A stretch of 64,000 nucleotides of DNA from Aminobacter aganoensis (GTDB lineage Bacteria; Pseudomonadota; Alphaproteobacteria; Rhizobiales; Rhizobiaceae). The notes under the pieces were generated by a model. The model was not told the origin of the DNA. It did no database searches and saw only the letters and a program-made list of their open reading frames with translations. The translations under genes were made by a program, and so were the position numbers. Below are positions 63,710 through 64,000 of the stretch, one piece after another (within the stretch, counting starts at the first letter, position 1; each line of letters opens with the position of its first letter). The stretch is from positions 264,554-328,553 of the forward strand of contig NZ_JACHOU010000004.1 of assembly GCF_014206975.1 (NCBI RefSeq), in the 5' to 3' direction.

Positions 63710-63710
<1 letters not shown>
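63246..63710 (-). CDS. GNAT-family N-acetyltransferase, ElaA-like
   Basis: A 154-residue acetyltransferase. It has the ElaA N-terminal motif LKMRIDVFVVEQKCAF, and the acetyl-CoA pyrophosphate loop RVVVSPGHRGKRLGDKLM. The start overlaps the stop of the upstream alcohol dehydrogenase by one base (TGATG), so the two are co-translated. Confidence 0.94.

Positions 63711-64000
<290 letters not shown>

Overview
The window is a high-GC chromosomal segment, almost certainly from an alphaproteobacterium of the order Hyphomicrobiales. It most resembles Mesorhizobium, Aminobacter or a close relative in Phyllobacteriaceae. This rests on protein flavour and gene neighbourhoods (hom-glpX-recJ; patatin-hisI-folE-NifU-like scaffold; class I PHA synthase; DUF2336, DUF1236 and DUF427 families) and on three promoters that fit the alphaproteobacterial general-stress sigma factor EcfG. 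It is not a marker-gene identification. I see no insertion sequence, prophage, CRISPR array or rRNA. The only tRNA found is tRNA-Glu.

Layout. (1) 1-8042: the end of a secreted basic protein, a small PhnA-like protein, then a catabolic/transport cluster. The cluster has a NitT/TauT-type ABC importer with a GntR regulator on the minus strand, a divergent fumarylacetoacetate-hydrolase-family (FAH) enzyme plus RraA-type aldolase, and a second FAH-family enzyme divergent from a second GntR regulator. (2) 8079-16025: two tiny membrane or lipoprotein genes, then a complete BMP-type (purine nucleoside) ABC importer with an amidohydrolase/deaminase and a divergent LysR regulator. (3) 16039-28562: a stress island. 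It holds an NTF2-like protein, a general-stress SDR, two DUF427 paralogues, a 24-residue membrane peptide, a DUF1236 protein, a HAD phosphatase fused to a HerA-like ATPase, a GT4 glycosyltransferase, an amylo-alpha-1,6-glucosidase, a membrane-anchored GT20 (trehalose-phosphate-synthase-like) enzyme and topoisomerase IB. EcfG-type promoters lie before the SDR, DUF1236 and GT4 genes.

(4) 28669-44046: mostly housekeeping. tRNA-Glu, an M15-type peptidase lipoprotein, PHA synthase, a lipoprotein, an aminotransferase, homoserine dehydrogenase, class II fructose-bisphosphatase, RecJ, a patatin, HisI, FolE, an Fe-S scaffold homologue, a GcvA-like LysR regulator, YidD and a SPOR-tailed D,D-carboxypeptidase. 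(5) 44078-55535: class D beta-lactamase, ThrS with a strong terminator, a secreted protein, a nitroreductase/flavin-reductase pair, a MaoC hydratase/CoA-lyase pair, DUF2336, ParE and a GGDEF diguanylate cyclase. (6) 55629-64000: the glycine cleavage operon gcvT-gcvH-gcvP behind a tandem glycine riboswitch, a Tat-exported molybdopterin oxidoreductase with a cytochrome b partner, DUF1345, a YaiI-family protein, an ElaA-like acetyltransferase, and the C-terminal third of a class III alcohol dehydrogenase cut by the window edge.

The most unusual content is the stress island, above all the HAD-phosphatase/HerA-ATPase fusion beside sugar-transfer genes. HAD-IIB enzymes include sugar-phosphate phosphatases and the GT20 gene has no partner phosphatase nearby, so the fusion may complete a compatible-solute pathway under EcfG control. 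That link is inference.
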